A DNA stretch of 64,000 nucleotides from Smallanthus sonchifolius (lineage: Eukaryota; Streptophyta; Magnoliopsida; Asterales; Asteraceae). The stretch spans positions 64,810,001-64,874,000 of the forward strand of contig CM042022.1 in assembly GCA_023525975.1 (NCBI GenBank). Direction: 5' to 3'. Below the pieces are notes generated by a model that ran no database searches, had not been told where the DNA came from, and saw only the letters and a list, made by a program, of their open reading frames with translations. The position numbers and the translations under genes are program-made. This document shows positions 45,116 to 56,064 of this stretch, piece after piece; the stretch's first letter is position 1; each line of letters opens with the position of its first letter.

Positions 45116-48100
45116 TCACTCAGGATTGAACATTCCTATCAAGTTGACAAGATGCTCAAAACGGGATCGATCAAATGCCTTTGTGAAAAGGTCAGCAAGA
45201 TTGTCATCCGTGTGAACTTTTACAAGTTCAATTAAATGCTTTTCAGCACAATCACGGATGAAATGATGGCGAATCTCTATATGTTTAGTTTTGGAATGTT
45301 TCCCATGGTTATTTGTGATGAACATGGTGGCAATGTTGTCAATGAATAGAGGAGTTCCAGTGAAGTTTAAGCCGTAGTCTCTCAACTGCTGCTGAATCCA
45401 CATTATCTGAGAACAACCGCTCGCTGCAGCAATGTATTCTGCTTCATAAGTTGAGACAGAAACAGTTGACTGCTTCTTGCACTGCCCGGAGACCAGCCTG
45501 TCTCCTAAGAATTGACATCCACTAGAAGTTGACTTTCTGTCAAGGTTACAACCGCCATAATCTGAATTAGTGTAGGCTTTGAAGTCAAATGACTGCTGCT
45601 TAGAGTACCAAAGACCTAATCGGGGTTTCCCTTTCAGATATCTGAAAATTCTCTTCACAGCTATCATATGTGACTCCTTCGGTTGAGACTGAAACCTTGA
45701 GCACAAACATACAGCAAACATTATATCAGGTCTTGAAGCTGTGAGATACATAAGTGATCCGATCATCCCACGGTACAACCTACTGTCCACATCCTTTCCA
45801 TCTCTGTCGGGATGCAAACCATGATTGACTGGGATTGGTGTGCCATAAGTAGTGTTATCACTCATCTTGTATTTTGACAAGATGTCCTGCACGTACTTAG
45901 TTTGATGTAGATAAATACCATTCTCTCTTTAACTGACTTGCAGACCTAGAAAGAATGACAGTTCACCCATATTGCTCATTTCAAACTTGGACTTCATCAC
46001 CTTCTCGAATTCCCTACACATCCCTTCATTTGTCGACCCAAAGATAATGTCGTCGACATATACTTGCACAAGAAGAATGTCACCTCATGCTTTCCGTATG
46101 AAGAGAGTCGAGTCAATCTGTCCACGGTCGAAACCATTAGACAGTAAATGCTTAGATAATGTCTCATACCATGCCCGCGGTGCTTGATGAAGACCATAAA
46201 GTGCTTTGTCGAGCTTGTACACTTTTATTGATATTATGTGGATCTTCAAATCCGGGAGGTTGAGTGACATAGACTTCTTCATGCACCTTACCATAAAGGA
46301 AAGCACTCTTCACATCAAGTTGATAGACCTTGAAGCCGACATATGTGGCAAAAGCCAAGAACAGTCGAATGGCCTCAATTCTAGCAACTGGGGCATATAC
46401 TTCATTGTAATCCAAGCCCTCTTGTTGATAAAAACCCTGAACAACCAACCTTGCTTTGTTCTTCACAACTACATGACGATCATCCGTCTTGCATTTGAAC
46501 ACCCATCTGGTACCAATTGGCTGAAAGCCTTTTGGCAAGTCAACTAAATCCCACACGTGCAACTTTTGGAATTGAGACAGTTCATCTTGCATCGCCTCAA
46601 TCCAGCAGTTGTCAGTGAGAGCCTCCTTCACATTCTTCGGCTCTAACTGGGACACGAATGCAGCATGCAGACATGTTTCCATGACACCAGTGTCAAATAT
46701 CTCTGTGTAAAGACTGGTGTTCTCAGTGATGGTTCTATGACGAGTCTGAACACCGGCACAAGGATCACCAATAATGTTGTCAATTGGATGATTCCTATGC
46801 ACCCTCGTCTCAGGTATAATCGGTTCTTGAATTTCTGGATTTAGATTCGTGCTTAACTCCCCCATTTCCTATGTTCCAGAGGAAGAAGATTCAATGTTTA
46901 TTGGATTAGCTGGAGCTTCATTTCTTACAGTTGTGTTAGGATTGGCTGGAGCGTCATCTCCATCAACAAGAACATCTTCACTGTCATTACTGTCATGAGT
47001 TCCAGATGCAGATGCAGCATTGGAATCAAGAGTTATAATTGGTGCAGTAGCACAAGTAGAAAAACTGGAGTCATTGTCGCCACGCAATAAATCATAAACA
47101 TTTGCGGCGTCTTCTACAGATAAGTCAGGAAGATTGAAAGACTTGAATAGCGCATCATAATCAAAGCCCCAAGCTGGACCTTTTGGTTCTGGTGGAGTGC
47201 TGTGTTTACTACAGTCCACTTCAAACCATTCCTCGACAGTACGAGTTCCTATGTTGTACACTCTCTTGCAGGGCGAATTGGCAACATATCCTAAGAAGAT
47301 GCCTTCCACCGCTTTCGCATGAAATTTAGACTGACGGTCTTTATACTGTAGCAACAAGGAACAAGGACTACCAAAAGGAACTAGGTAATCAAGATTGGGA
47401 AGTCGATTGTTGATCAACTCATAACATGTCTTGTTGTGCCTTTTCACAACCAGAACCCTGTTTAAGACGTGACAAGCTGTATTAACTGCTTCTGCCCAGA
47501 AAGTGACAGGAAGCTTTGCATCTGACAGCATAGTCCTTGCAGTCTCGATCAGTGTTCTGTTCTTCCGTTCAGCAACTCCATTCTGCTGAGGTGTGTACGG
47601 CGCGCTGAATTCGTGATGGATCCCTCTCTTGAGACATAAAAGTTCCAACAAATTATTCTTGAACTCAGTTCCGTTGTCACTCCTTATTCTTCTAACTTTC
47701 AGCTTGCAAAGAGATTCCAAGCTCAGGATCAGGTATTGAAGATTATCAGCAGTCTCGTCTTTTATACCTAAAAAATGCACCCAAGAAAAACGTGAGAAAT
47801 AATCAGTTACAACTAGACAGAACGACTTACCTCCAATACTCCTGATACTTATGGGGCCAAACAGATCCATGTGTAATAGCTCCAAAGGGGTATCGATAGA
47901 GTTTTGGAGCTTGGGCTTGTGAGATTTCCGTTGATGTTTGCCCTTTTTACACGGCATACAGTCATCTGCAACGGTAAACCTCAACTTAGGAACCCCGGTT
48001 ACCAAACCGTTTCGGACAAGATGATTCATTTTACGATAAGAAATATGTCCGAGTTTCCTATGCCACAAGATGGAGTCAAGTTCTGTCGCTTTTGTAAGCA

Positions 48101-48511
48101 AACAAGTAGCAACTGATGAGGTGGTTGTTTCCACGCTCATATCAATCTGATAAGTGTCGTTTGATCTTGGTGCTCTCATCAGAATCCAGTCTTCGGGAAC
48201 CTCAAAACCGGGTTTGAGAATCAGACATTCTGACTTGTCAAACATCACCGAGTACTCCTTGTCACACATTTGGGAGACAGTCAACAGGTTATGCTTCAGC
48301 TGCTCGCAGAAGTTGACATTGTCAAAGCTGACACAACCGTTCGAAACCACGCCTTGACACGTGATACTGCCGCCTTTTTCTCCGGCAAAGGCCACATAGC
48401 CGCCTCTGAATGGTTTAACGTCTTGAAGCAAGGCCATGTTTCCTGTCATGTGCCGAGAGCATCCACTATCTACATACCAACGGTTAGAAATAGTACCCTT
48501 CGGACGTCCCT
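45116..48511 (-). pseudogene. Copia F pol: protease, integrase, RT, RNase H
   Basis: Protease shows WYVDSGCSRHMTGN. Integrase shows LWHRKLGHISYRKM, CMPCKKGK, HMDLFGP, IRSDNGTEF and NGVAERKNR, so all three catalytic acids are kept. RT shows WVFKCK, YQLDVKSAFLYGK and an intact YVDD (VYVDDIIFGS). RNase H reads KAYTNSDYGG, with Asn where Copia E has Asp. Breaks: stop 46869-46871 (Gln in E), an extra A near 46225, stop 46085-46087 and stop 45929-45931. The frame opens near 48511 in a frame different from Gag, and a one-base slip beside the Gag stop is likely. Confidence 0.9.
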
Positions 48512-48529
48512 ACACGAGTAACAAAATAA

Positions 48530-51500
48530 TTAGTTAGATTTGGAGACCCAAGCCATTGTGGTCTTGGGTCGTCCATCCTTCTCAAAATAAACTACTTCTT
48601 TCAACTCACAGTCATGATGACTGTTCAAAATTGGTGAATCTTTGGATGAATTTGGAATAGGAGATTGAGAACCTTTAACTTTCTTGTTCCAGGATCTCTT
48701 TTGATTCTTAACCAGAACAGTAGACTTTGACTCAACCACAGCCGGTGAACTTGTGGAAGCTTCACTTGATTGATTCTTAGTCAGCTGTTCCAGCTTTCTC
48801 AACCTCTTATTCCTTCTTCTTCTTTGTGGCTTAGAGAGTCTAGCCACAGATTTCTCACCAGTGCGTGTACTACCAGATGTAGACACACGAGGTACAGCAG
48901 GTTGCTTTACCTTTCTTGCAACAGATGGTTTGGCCTCATATTTAATCTTAGGTTTTCCCATAGGTTGTACTGGTGGTTTCACCACATTCTGCTTTGGACT
49001 TTTGGGAGATGGTTTCACTGGTGGTGACCTGGGGATAACAGCAGGCTGTGAAACAACATGCCGTTTCCCTTGGTTCTTAGAAGGACAGTTCACAACAATG
49101 TGACCAACCAAGCCACAGTGACAACAGTTCCTCTTGTCTACATAAGTTCTCTTGTAAGGCTCATTAGATCTGGCCTTAGATAACTCTCCATTATGAGCAG
49201 GAGGAGTTGGTTTATGAACAGAAGTCTGACCTTTTTCAGTTTGGTTTTTGAGGGTATAATACTTTTGCAAATTCTCTTTGTAACCAAGCCCATAATGAGC
49301 TGAAAAAGCCTCTTTCTTAACTTGGTTAATATTTTTATAACCCCCGTAAAGCATTACCTTAAGTTTATCATTTGTTTCAATGATATCAGGTTCAGTTAAA
49401 ATGCAGTTATCACCATTAGTGATAATGTTTTTGTGGACTTTCTGTTCAGTCAACAACTCCTCAGAGACTACTCCTTCAGGGCAAGTGTCAACCGACCCAT
49501 CTTCAGAAGCAGTAACATACTCCTCACTAGATGTGGAGTTAGCCTTACTTGAGGATTCATCCTTTTCAGGGGAATCATCCTTATCAGAGGACTCATCTAG
49601 ACAGGTGAGATCAATGTCTATCAAGCTATTGACAAACTTCCCACTTATTGGTGGAGGAATGGCATTGGTACCAAGACCTATACCCTTCATTTTCCTCACT
49701 ACTGATTCGTAGTGCTCCACCACAAAGCGAGAGTTTTTCAACTTCTCATTTGTACATTTTAACTGCAGGATCTCATTTTGCAGTTTGTTGATTTCATTGT
49801 TCCGTTTTTCTAACCCCCTATACGCAATATCCAAGTGAACTTGTTGCTCACTTATTTGTAAAGAATATTCACATTTTTCTTTTTTCAACGTTTCAACAGA
49901 CTCTTTAAAACGTTTTTCGTTTGCTTTGTAATTATGAGCTGCCATAGATAGGGGTTCGATTTTGTCTTGGAGCTTAGAAATTTCAAGCTTTAGCCCTAGA
50001 CATTTAGAACAAGAAATAACAGAGAAAGGGTTAGAATCTACACCAGATGATGAACTCTGTGCTTCTCCAATGGCCATGAGGGCAACGGCAGTGGTAGACT
50101 CCTTTTCAACAGCTACAGAAGCTTCCATCTCCTCAGCTTCTTTTCTCTCAGCCTCCAACAGCTCCATGATCTCAGCCATGAGACCAACCTGTGTTTGAGC
50201 AATGATGACGTCCTCTAGATGAACACCCCAATCAAAGTTTTTGTCATGCTGAGCTACCAGTGCATTTGAAGAACCACCTTGATGTTGATTGTGGTGGCTA
50301 GTGTTGTTGTGGCCGTGGCTATTTCCCTGGCTAGGTCTGGTGAAACCAGAGGCCGGTGCTCGGACTTTTTGACACTCACAAGCAAAGTGTCCATAGTTCA
50401 GACACTTGTAGCATTTGGCCTTGGATTTATCAAATCCAACCTTGGCATTAGAATGTCCACCAATGAACTTTCTTCCTGTTCTGTTCAGGAAACGCTTGGC
50501 CCTCCTCAAAAGCATGGCCATATTCCATTGAATATCCATGTCCTCAATATCATCAGGATCCACTTGGTTAAAGTCTTCTTCAATAGTTTCGGGATCCGTT
50601 AGCTTGCCGCCTATGAAATTCTCATACGCAACCATACATGATGAAAACAATGCTACATGATCTTCAGCTATTTTGACTATTGCAGAATGGTTAGCTGAAG
50701 ACGTAGCTGGAGGATTTCTTGAGGTGTGTTGATGATTAGTTCCCAACCCTGATCTGGATGCATAACAAGCATGACCACCACACACATTTGAGTGGTCTTC
50801 TTCATTGGAGTGTCCAGTAAAGAGGGCAATTCCAGAGCCCGATGATTTTGAAGTGGAAGTCGTCCCATGATACATGGAAGGGTCCTGTATCTGAGGTCTT
50901 CCCGAGCTCTCCTTCTTCATAAGATTCATGTTATGAGCTTGAATCTTACCAATAGCCTCATCTACTGTTAACTCATAGAATTTAGGATTTTCCCTCATCA
51001 GGGCTGTATACATCTCAAACTTTGGTGGCAAAGCATCAAGAAATTTTTCCACCAGTTCTTCATCGGGATATTTCAGTTCAAAAGCTTTCAACTCCGTTTG
51101 TAAATGATAGAATCTAGAGATGAGATCATCTAACGATTCATTTTCCATGAAATTGAAGCATTCATACTGCTTCCGGAGAAGATCCCGCTTACTCTTCTTA
51201 ATGTCACTGTTCCCCTCAAATCTTTTCTGAAGTGCTTTCCAAAGATCCTTGGAGGTGTCATAGCCTCGGAAACTGTGAAACAATTCCCGAGTTAATGACA
51301 TAGTAATTGAGCCAAGAGCCTTCTTTTCCCGATCATAAGCTTTCTTTTGTTCTTCATCAAGCTTAGAGATGGGCTTTGGCACCTCTTCATCAAGATAGAT
51401 ATGTGTGGGATGCTTATATCCCTCAAGGATTGGTATCCATAATGATGAGTCGGTGTATGAAATGTAGTGCTCAAAACGCGCATTCCAATTGGAATAATCG

Positions 51501-51589
51501 TTTACATTTAATAGTTTAGGCGGTTTATGAGGTGTACCGATTTCATTATCATAATTTAACATGTTTCCAAGATTCTGAAGGTTCGACAT
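48530..51589 (-). CDS. Copia F Gag, intact 1019-codon ORF
   Basis: The ATG at 51589 (MSNLQNLGNMLNYDNEIG) is supported by the aligned start of Copia E. The first 250 residues are the copia-type capsid region (SNWNARFEHYISYTDSSLW, LWKALQKRFEG, ISRFYHLQTELKAFE, KFLDALPPKFEMY). Zinc knuckles are CYKCLNYGHFACEC (middle) and CCHCGLVGHIVVNC (C-terminal third), both CX2CX4HX4C. A coiled coil lies between them. The C-terminal 200 residues are Lys/Pro/Ser-rich and end WVSKSN. Gag would form the particle and bind genomic RNA. It is the only long intact retroelement gene here and is much larger than typical copia Gag, as is usual in Sireviruses. Confidence 0.9.
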   Translation of the reverse strand: MSNLQNLGNMLNYDNEIGTPHKPPKLLNVNDYSNWNARFEHYISYTDSSLWIPILEGYKHPTHIYLDEEVPKPISKLDEEQKKAYDREKKALGSITMSLTRELFHSFRGYDTSKDLWKALQKRFEGNSDIKKSKRDLLRKQYECFNFMENESLDDLISRFYHLQTELKAFELKYPDEELVEKFLDALPPKFEMYTALMRENPKFYELTVDEAIGKIQAHNMNLMKKESSGRPQIQDPSMYHGTTSTSKSSGSGIALFTGHSNEEDHSNVCGGHACYASRSGLGTNHQHTSRNPPATSSANHSAIVKIAEDHVALFSSCMVAYENFIGGKLTDPETIEEDFNQVDPDDIEDMDIQWNMAMLLRRAKRFLNRTGRKFIGGHSNAKVGFDKSKAKCYKCLNYGHFACECQKVRAPASGFTRPSQGNSHGHNNTSHHNQHQGGSSNALVAQHDKNFDWGVHLEDVIIAQTQVGLMAEIMELLEAERKEAEEMEASVAVEKESTTAVALMAIGEAQSSSSGVDSNPFSVISCSKCLGLKLEISKLQDKIEPLSMAAHNYKANEKRFKESVETLKKEKCEYSLQISEQQVHLDIAYRGLEKRNNEINKLQNEILQLKCTNEKLKNSRFVVEHYESVVRKMKGIGLGTNAIPPPISGKFVNSLIDIDLTCLDESSDKDDSPEKDESSSKANSTSSEEYVTASEDGSVDTCPEGVVSEELLTEQKVHKNIITNGDNCILTEPDIIETNDKLKVMLYGGYKNINQVKKEAFSAHYGLGYKENLQKYYTLKNQTEKGQTSVHKPTPPAHNGELSKARSNEPYKRTYVDKRNCCHCGLVGHIVVNCPSKNQGKRHVVSQPAVIPRSPPVKPSPKSPKQNVVKPPVQPMGKPKIKYEAKPSVARKVKQPAVPRVSTSGSTRTGEKSVARLSKPQRRRRNKRLRKLEQLTKNQSSEASTSSPAVVESKSTVLVKNQKRSWNKKVKGSQSPIPNSSKDSPILNSHHDCELKEVVYFEKDGRPKTTMAWVSKSN

Positions 51590-52164
51590 AGTGAATTACT
51601 TGGTCAAAAATCAGAAAAATCAGACACTGTTGCGCACTTGGTTTTGGCCTTGCGCATTTGAGAAATGGTTTTGCGTAGTTAAGACTTACTCTTGCGTACT
51701 TGTTAAGTACGCAGGAGGAAATATTAAGTACGCAGGATATAACTTAAGTTCGCACAAGTTCAGTCTTGCGCACTTGTAAGTACGCAGTAGATAACTCTTG
51801 CGTAGTTAGTAAGTACGCAGAAAACTGTACTTTTTACCAAAAATGGTAAGTACGCAGGACACCTTTTCAGCAACTCCCACCAACCTTTTCCGGTCACCTG
51901 AAAATCGCCGGAGATAGTGAAAAGTAGGCTGATGATCAATGCAATCGAACCAAAGGATCAGAAACAAGTTTCTAACCAACCTTTGATGCTCAAAACACAC
52001 AAATACACAACAAAAATCGGTTTTTGAGAGATTTTTGCTTCTAAAAAAGTGCTCAAGAGCTACCCCTTTTTTATCACAAAAATCAACAAAAATACCTCTT
52101 TTTGCTTGTAAAACTCAGTAAAACGTCTCCAAACTCACTTACAACACTCGAATTCAAGAGCAGA
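51590..52164 (-). other. Copia F 5' leader with palindromes
   Basis: Non-coding. Palindromes and half-sites of the GCGTACTTNNNAAGTACGC type lie at about 51630-51860, close to the Gag start. Confidence 0.8.
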
Positions 52165-52176
52165 GCTCTGATACCA
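52165..52176 (-). other. Primer binding site of Copia F
   Basis: The minus strand reads TGGTATCAGAGC, two bases from the LTR. Confidence 0.94.
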
Positions 52177-52178
52177 CT

Positions 52179-52721
52179 TGAAGGTCCCTTCGTGTGTGTC
52201 GGATCGTCACATGCAAGTGGTCTACTAGTCAAACCGGGTTGCGGAATACCCGTGACTAGGTGGAGAGTCTTACTAAACAAAGTAAACCAAACACGAGAGT
52301 CACAATAAACGTTCTTTGTATTATAAACACTCGACGGTTACAGAGAGAATACAAGTTGCGTACTTAGCAGAACTAAGTTCGTCTAAACAAATGGTTCTGC
52401 GTACTTAGCTTCTGTGAACCTATCCTATTTATACAGACCTGATGCCTGCGCACTTAGCTAGTGCGCAGGACCAATTGCTCTTGCGTACTTAGCAAGTACG
52501 CATGGGTCTTCTTGCGTACTTGCTAAGTACGCAGGAGCTTTCTCCTGCGCACTTGTAAGTGCGCAAAACACTTAACAGAAAAACTACATACACTATGTAA
52601 AAGTAAATACAACTCGATAAACTATTACATAATGACTCATAAATACAAAGACAAATTACAGACATTAGACATACTAACTAAGACTCTATCCAGAGTGTTG
52701 TCACAGGAAAGTGCATCAACA
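52179..52721 (-). repeat. Copia F 5' LTR
   Basis: 543 bp, the same length as 39162-39704 and nearly identical. Palindromes at about 52445-52565 lie in U3. Confidence 0.95.
52426..52469 (-). promoter_or_regulatory. Copia F 5' LTR core promoter
   Basis: On the minus strand a palindrome (52469-52445, GCGCACTAGCTAAGTGCGC) ends 11 bases before TATAAATA (52433-52426). Confidence 0.68.
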
Positions 52722-52784
52722 AAAGTGTCTTTGTTGTCGGTTTACTTTGTGTTGCTTGATACTCCACCTAGTCACGGGCATTCC
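52722..52784 (+). repeat. Copia E 3' LTR, second part, with AAAGT target copy
   Basis: AAAGT (52722-52726) is the right duplication of Copia F. The sequence to 52784 continues the Copia E LTR, parallel to the reverse complement of the Copia F LTR (TCCACCTAGTCACGGGCATT). It ends with ATTCC, the left duplication of Gypsy D (52780-52784). Confidence 0.88.
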
Positions 52785-53003
52785 TGTGACACCCGACATT
52801 TCAAGTCAATATCCGTACATGTTATAAACAAGTTTACATTATAATTGTTTTTGTGATTTACTTAATTTCACAAACAAGGACATTAAGGTCTAACAAAAAC
52901 CGTACATTGTCTCATTTCATATTTTGGTAATTCTAGGAGTTACCGGTTCACGTACCATATAAACCGACTAATACGAACGTTTGTGGTGAAATTAAATAAC
53001 CAG

Positions 53004-53006
<3 letters not shown>

Positions 53007-53044
<38 letters not shown>
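53007..53044 (+). repeat. (AT)n microsatellite in Gypsy D 5' LTR
   Basis: About 19 AT units; the same site in the 3' LTR (about 60942-60952) has only about five. Confidence 0.93.
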
Positions 53045-53046
<2 letters not shown>

Positions 53047-53460
53047 CACAAAATTTACGTTGAACTATAATTTATTTTTAAGACTAAATCATATAATATA
53101 CGTAAAAGTAAACTAACGAACCCTCTCGAAGACGTTACCATGTAGCGTCACCTTTAGGTACTCATACCTACAAATAATCACCTCAACAAATTATACAATT
53201 CAAGATTTCAATATTTTTCTTTAACGAGCCATAAACTTGATAAATTTATAATACCGTGAAGAACTCAAACCGAATTTATTTACCATTTAAAAAAACTCTA
53301 ATCAATATTAAGTTACACTTAAATCTAATTATTTGATTTATTTAACCCTAAACCCAAATATATCAATCGGCCGAGACAAGTGGGTCTTTTCCCCCCAACT
53401 CCTTGACTTTCTTAACCAAGTTTCAGATTGAAACCCATACCTTAATAGTGAGAATTCTGA

Positions 53461-53468
53461 TATAAACC
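53461..53468 (+). promoter_or_regulatory. TATA-like box of Gypsy D 5' LTR
   Basis: TATAAACC after TTCTGA; also present in the 3' LTR near 61370. A pyrimidine-rich stretch follows about 25 bases downstream. Confidence 0.55.
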
Positions 53469-53856
53469 ATACCACTTCAATCACCTTTCTCATAATTTCT
53501 TTTTTTTATCTCTCATTTCTTACGGCAATCTTCCACATTTCTCTTCAAATCGAAGTCAAGTTTTAAGGCAAAATCCACCATATTTCGGTATTATAAGGAG
53601 CTTCCAAGGATTTCTAACCAAGAGAATTCAAGACCATCTTCTCTGTTTCTCTCAAAAATCATCATCTCTGTTTAGAGGTAAAAACTCAATATTATTCATA
53701 TTATTTTCTTTAAAACCGTAGCTAAACATACAGTTTTATTCGAACGTAAGTAAAATAACCAGAAAAGTGTGTCGAATTCAAGATTTAAAACATGAATATA
53801 CGCGTATATGTATGAATAAAGTTTTGAAACTGATTCTGTCAGTTTAAAATTTCAGT

Positions 53857-54090
53857 AATCGAAACTAGGAGTTTCGATACCTGTTTGCTCAATCGAAACT
53901 AGGTAGTTTCGATACCTATTACTCAATCAAAACTAGGTAGTTTCGATACCTGTTTACTCAATCGAAACTAGGTAGTTTCGATACCTATTACTCAATCGAA
54001 ACCAGGTAGTTTCGATACTTGTTTTGCTCAATCGAAACTAGGAAGTTTCGACATCTGTTCTGTTCAATCGAAACTAAGAAAGTTTCGATA
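53857..54090 (+). repeat. Array of seven short palindromes, Gypsy D LTR
   Basis: Units of about 33-36 bp each contain CGAAACTAGGTAGTTTCG or a close variant, followed by ATACCTGTT or ATACCTATT. The array lies between the TATA box and the putative leader intron. The 3' LTR has the same seven units at about 61765-61998. Confidence 0.93.
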
Positions 54091-54316
54091 CTTGTTCATC
54101 AGTCCCATGGGGCAGTAACTTAGAACTATTTTATAACGAAACAAGTGTTGAAAAACTAAAAAGATATTTAAACAAAAGCAATCAGATTTGCTAAGTCGGT
54201 GAACAATTTGCATATGAGACATTCGGTCATAACACGAATTACCCTTTTTGTAATTAGGGTACGAATAGTCAAGTTTGACTAGAACAATTATCATTGCAAG
54301 CATACACAAACTCAAG

Positions 54317-54811
54317 GTGAGTTTCACGGCCCCTTTTTACTGTTTTCAATATTTGGGGGAAGAACATACTTTCAACTATTTTTATGTGATAACAAGAGAA
54401 TAAGACTCAACTTTTATGTTTACATGAGTTAAACGATTTTAGGCCGCTAAAGTCCCCTGGAACAATTTAGTAACCATTAACTGTAGCCTAGGGTCCTATG
54501 AATAGTAATATGGAGAGTGACGTCTCTCGGTCATGGTTAGTCGCGCTAACCATAATCTGGAGGATTTATGGCCGCATAGAACCGGATAACGAAATTAGGG
54601 GCGAAGAACAATTGTCATGGTTTGGTTACGGTTCATGTAGGAACATATTATTTGTATTCCTAGCTAGTTTACAAATGGGTCAACAATTCTTATTCTGATT
54701 ATCACATGCAACTGGAACTATTTACGAACAATTGAATTTTACAAAGATCTATTTGATTTAAACCTGTGAACTCACCAACCTCGTGTTGACAATTTTAAGT
54801 ATGTTTTTCAG
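54317..54811 (+). other. Putative leader intron in Gypsy D 5' LTR
   Basis: Donor AAG^GTGAGTTTCACGG at 54317 and acceptor ATGTTTTTCAG ending at 54811 bound 495 nt. A block GAACTCACCAACCTCG lies about 35-45 nt before the acceptor. The donor block through CCCCTTT is shared with Gypsy C, and in looser form with Gypsy A. Confidence 0.6.
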
Positions 54812-55082
54812 GAAATTGACGTGATCGCAAGGTTAGCAATGTAGATTACATGCATGCATGATGGATACAACTATTTGGGGGATTTCTCTTGTATAACTCA
54901 TTGTAATAGAGTCATATTTACGAAATCTTCACTTTTGTAAACCCAATTTACATTTTTGAAATGTAAAAATTTAAACTTGTTTATGTATCCATTTATCATG
55001 TATGAGTTTGTGGTAATCATATGCTTTGGAAACCATGTAATGTTACGCCTCGCGTTTCCGCCTTGGCGGGGTGTGACAGATT

Positions 55083-55093
55083 TGGTATCAGAA
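55083..55093 (+). other. Primer binding site of Gypsy D
   Basis: TGGTATCAGAA follows the LTR end by four bases, then continues CC. It matches the first ten bases of the usual initiator tRNA-Met site. Confidence 0.85.
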
Positions 55094-55178
55094 CCATTGA
55101 TTATAGCGAACTAGGAGTCTAAAACGGAACCTAGTCTATAATTTAAATGACTCACAAAATATTTTCATTGCATAAGCA

Positions 55179-55983
55179 TTGCATAACCAGTCATCATGTC
55201 TTGTGGATATTGTAGTCACAAGCATGTCGTCACATTCACACTCTGACCCCGTCTCTGACCCTGAATCCAACGAGGAACTTTCCGCCACACGCCCCAAAAA
55301 TCGAGTACAAGTTCGCAGCTCCACACCACCAAATGTTGCCCTGGGAGAACCGCCTATCGTCTACCGAAAGAAAAGTGGAGGACCAGTTATGGTAAAGAGT
55401 GCTAGGAAGAAGGTTCGATTTCCACGTAAGAGAACCCTGGCAGCCCGTGAGCCGAAAAAACTTGGAGACTGATGAGGAACCACCTAGGCAACGACCCTGT
55501 TACCACCCTACGGTGGGGACTATCCATTGGATGCCCCGTACCCTGGCACGATGGAGGGAGATGGAGAGCATTCCCTCTACCTTTGAGCTCAGAGAGTCCT
55601 CCAACTCCTCAACACCCTTACCCCACACTGGGGAAGCCATGGAGCTCACAGTGCCTACATTGGTAGCACGCGTTCATACGCACGAGGAACGTCTTGATGA
55701 TCTCCTAGATGATATTCGGGCACATGGGGATGCAGCCACGCGCTTACGTCAAGGGCTCGGATCTCGAGTTCAGACTTTGGAGGACAGCACCCGAGACATA
55801 CAGGGTGCCACTGACTACCTAGAGTTGAGAGCTGATATGGACTGGCAGTTCACTCTCACGGTCCGAGACATGGTGGAGGCGCTGGAAGAAAGGACTTTGG
55901 CTGCAGAATTTGTGGCTAGGGCTAGCTTTGTCATGGCGGGACTTGCCATGATGATTGGGTTGTACTCCCACATCTTCTTTTAG
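55179..55983 (+). pseudogene. Pre-gag ORF of Gypsy D, one frameshift
   Basis: An N-terminal part is read from 55179 (a later ATG at 55224 gives MSSHSHSDPVSDPESNEEL), with a Pro/Lys-rich stretch. After a frame change near 55440-55470 it continues to 55983. The second part has acidic and Pro-rich sequence, a likely coiled coil (LVARVHTHEERLDDLLDDIR onward) and a hydrophobic C-terminus (SFVMAGLAMMIGLYSHIFF) that could be a membrane segment. It matches no domain I know. Gypsy C has a comparable ORF at the same place. Confidence 0.6.
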
Positions 55984-56064
55984 ACCTATTATGGGCGGGT
56001 TGTGCCCATAGCGCATTATGTAGTTTAAAACTTTGGTACTGATGTGGTCATGTGAAAGAACGTC

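Larger units (their letters stand above)
39162..52721 (-). mobile_element. Copia F, near-complete Sirevirus with third ORF
   Basis: A 13,560-bp minus-strand element with two 543-bp LTRs, PBS, Gag, pol, a long non-coding spacer, a third ORF, a polypurine tract and a perfect 5-bp target duplication AAAGT. It lies inside the 3' LTR of Copia E, to which it is related. The LTRs differ at only scattered bases by eye, so the insertion is fairly recent. Pol is broken, so it is not autonomous now. Confidence 0.96.
52785..55078 (+). repeat. Gypsy D 5' LTR
   Basis: It runs TGTGACACCCGAC...GGGGTGTGACA. It holds an (AT)n run (about 53007-53044), a TATA box, seven short palindromes and the putative leader intron. 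It is 37 bp longer than the 3' LTR, mostly from the AT run. Confidence 0.95.
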
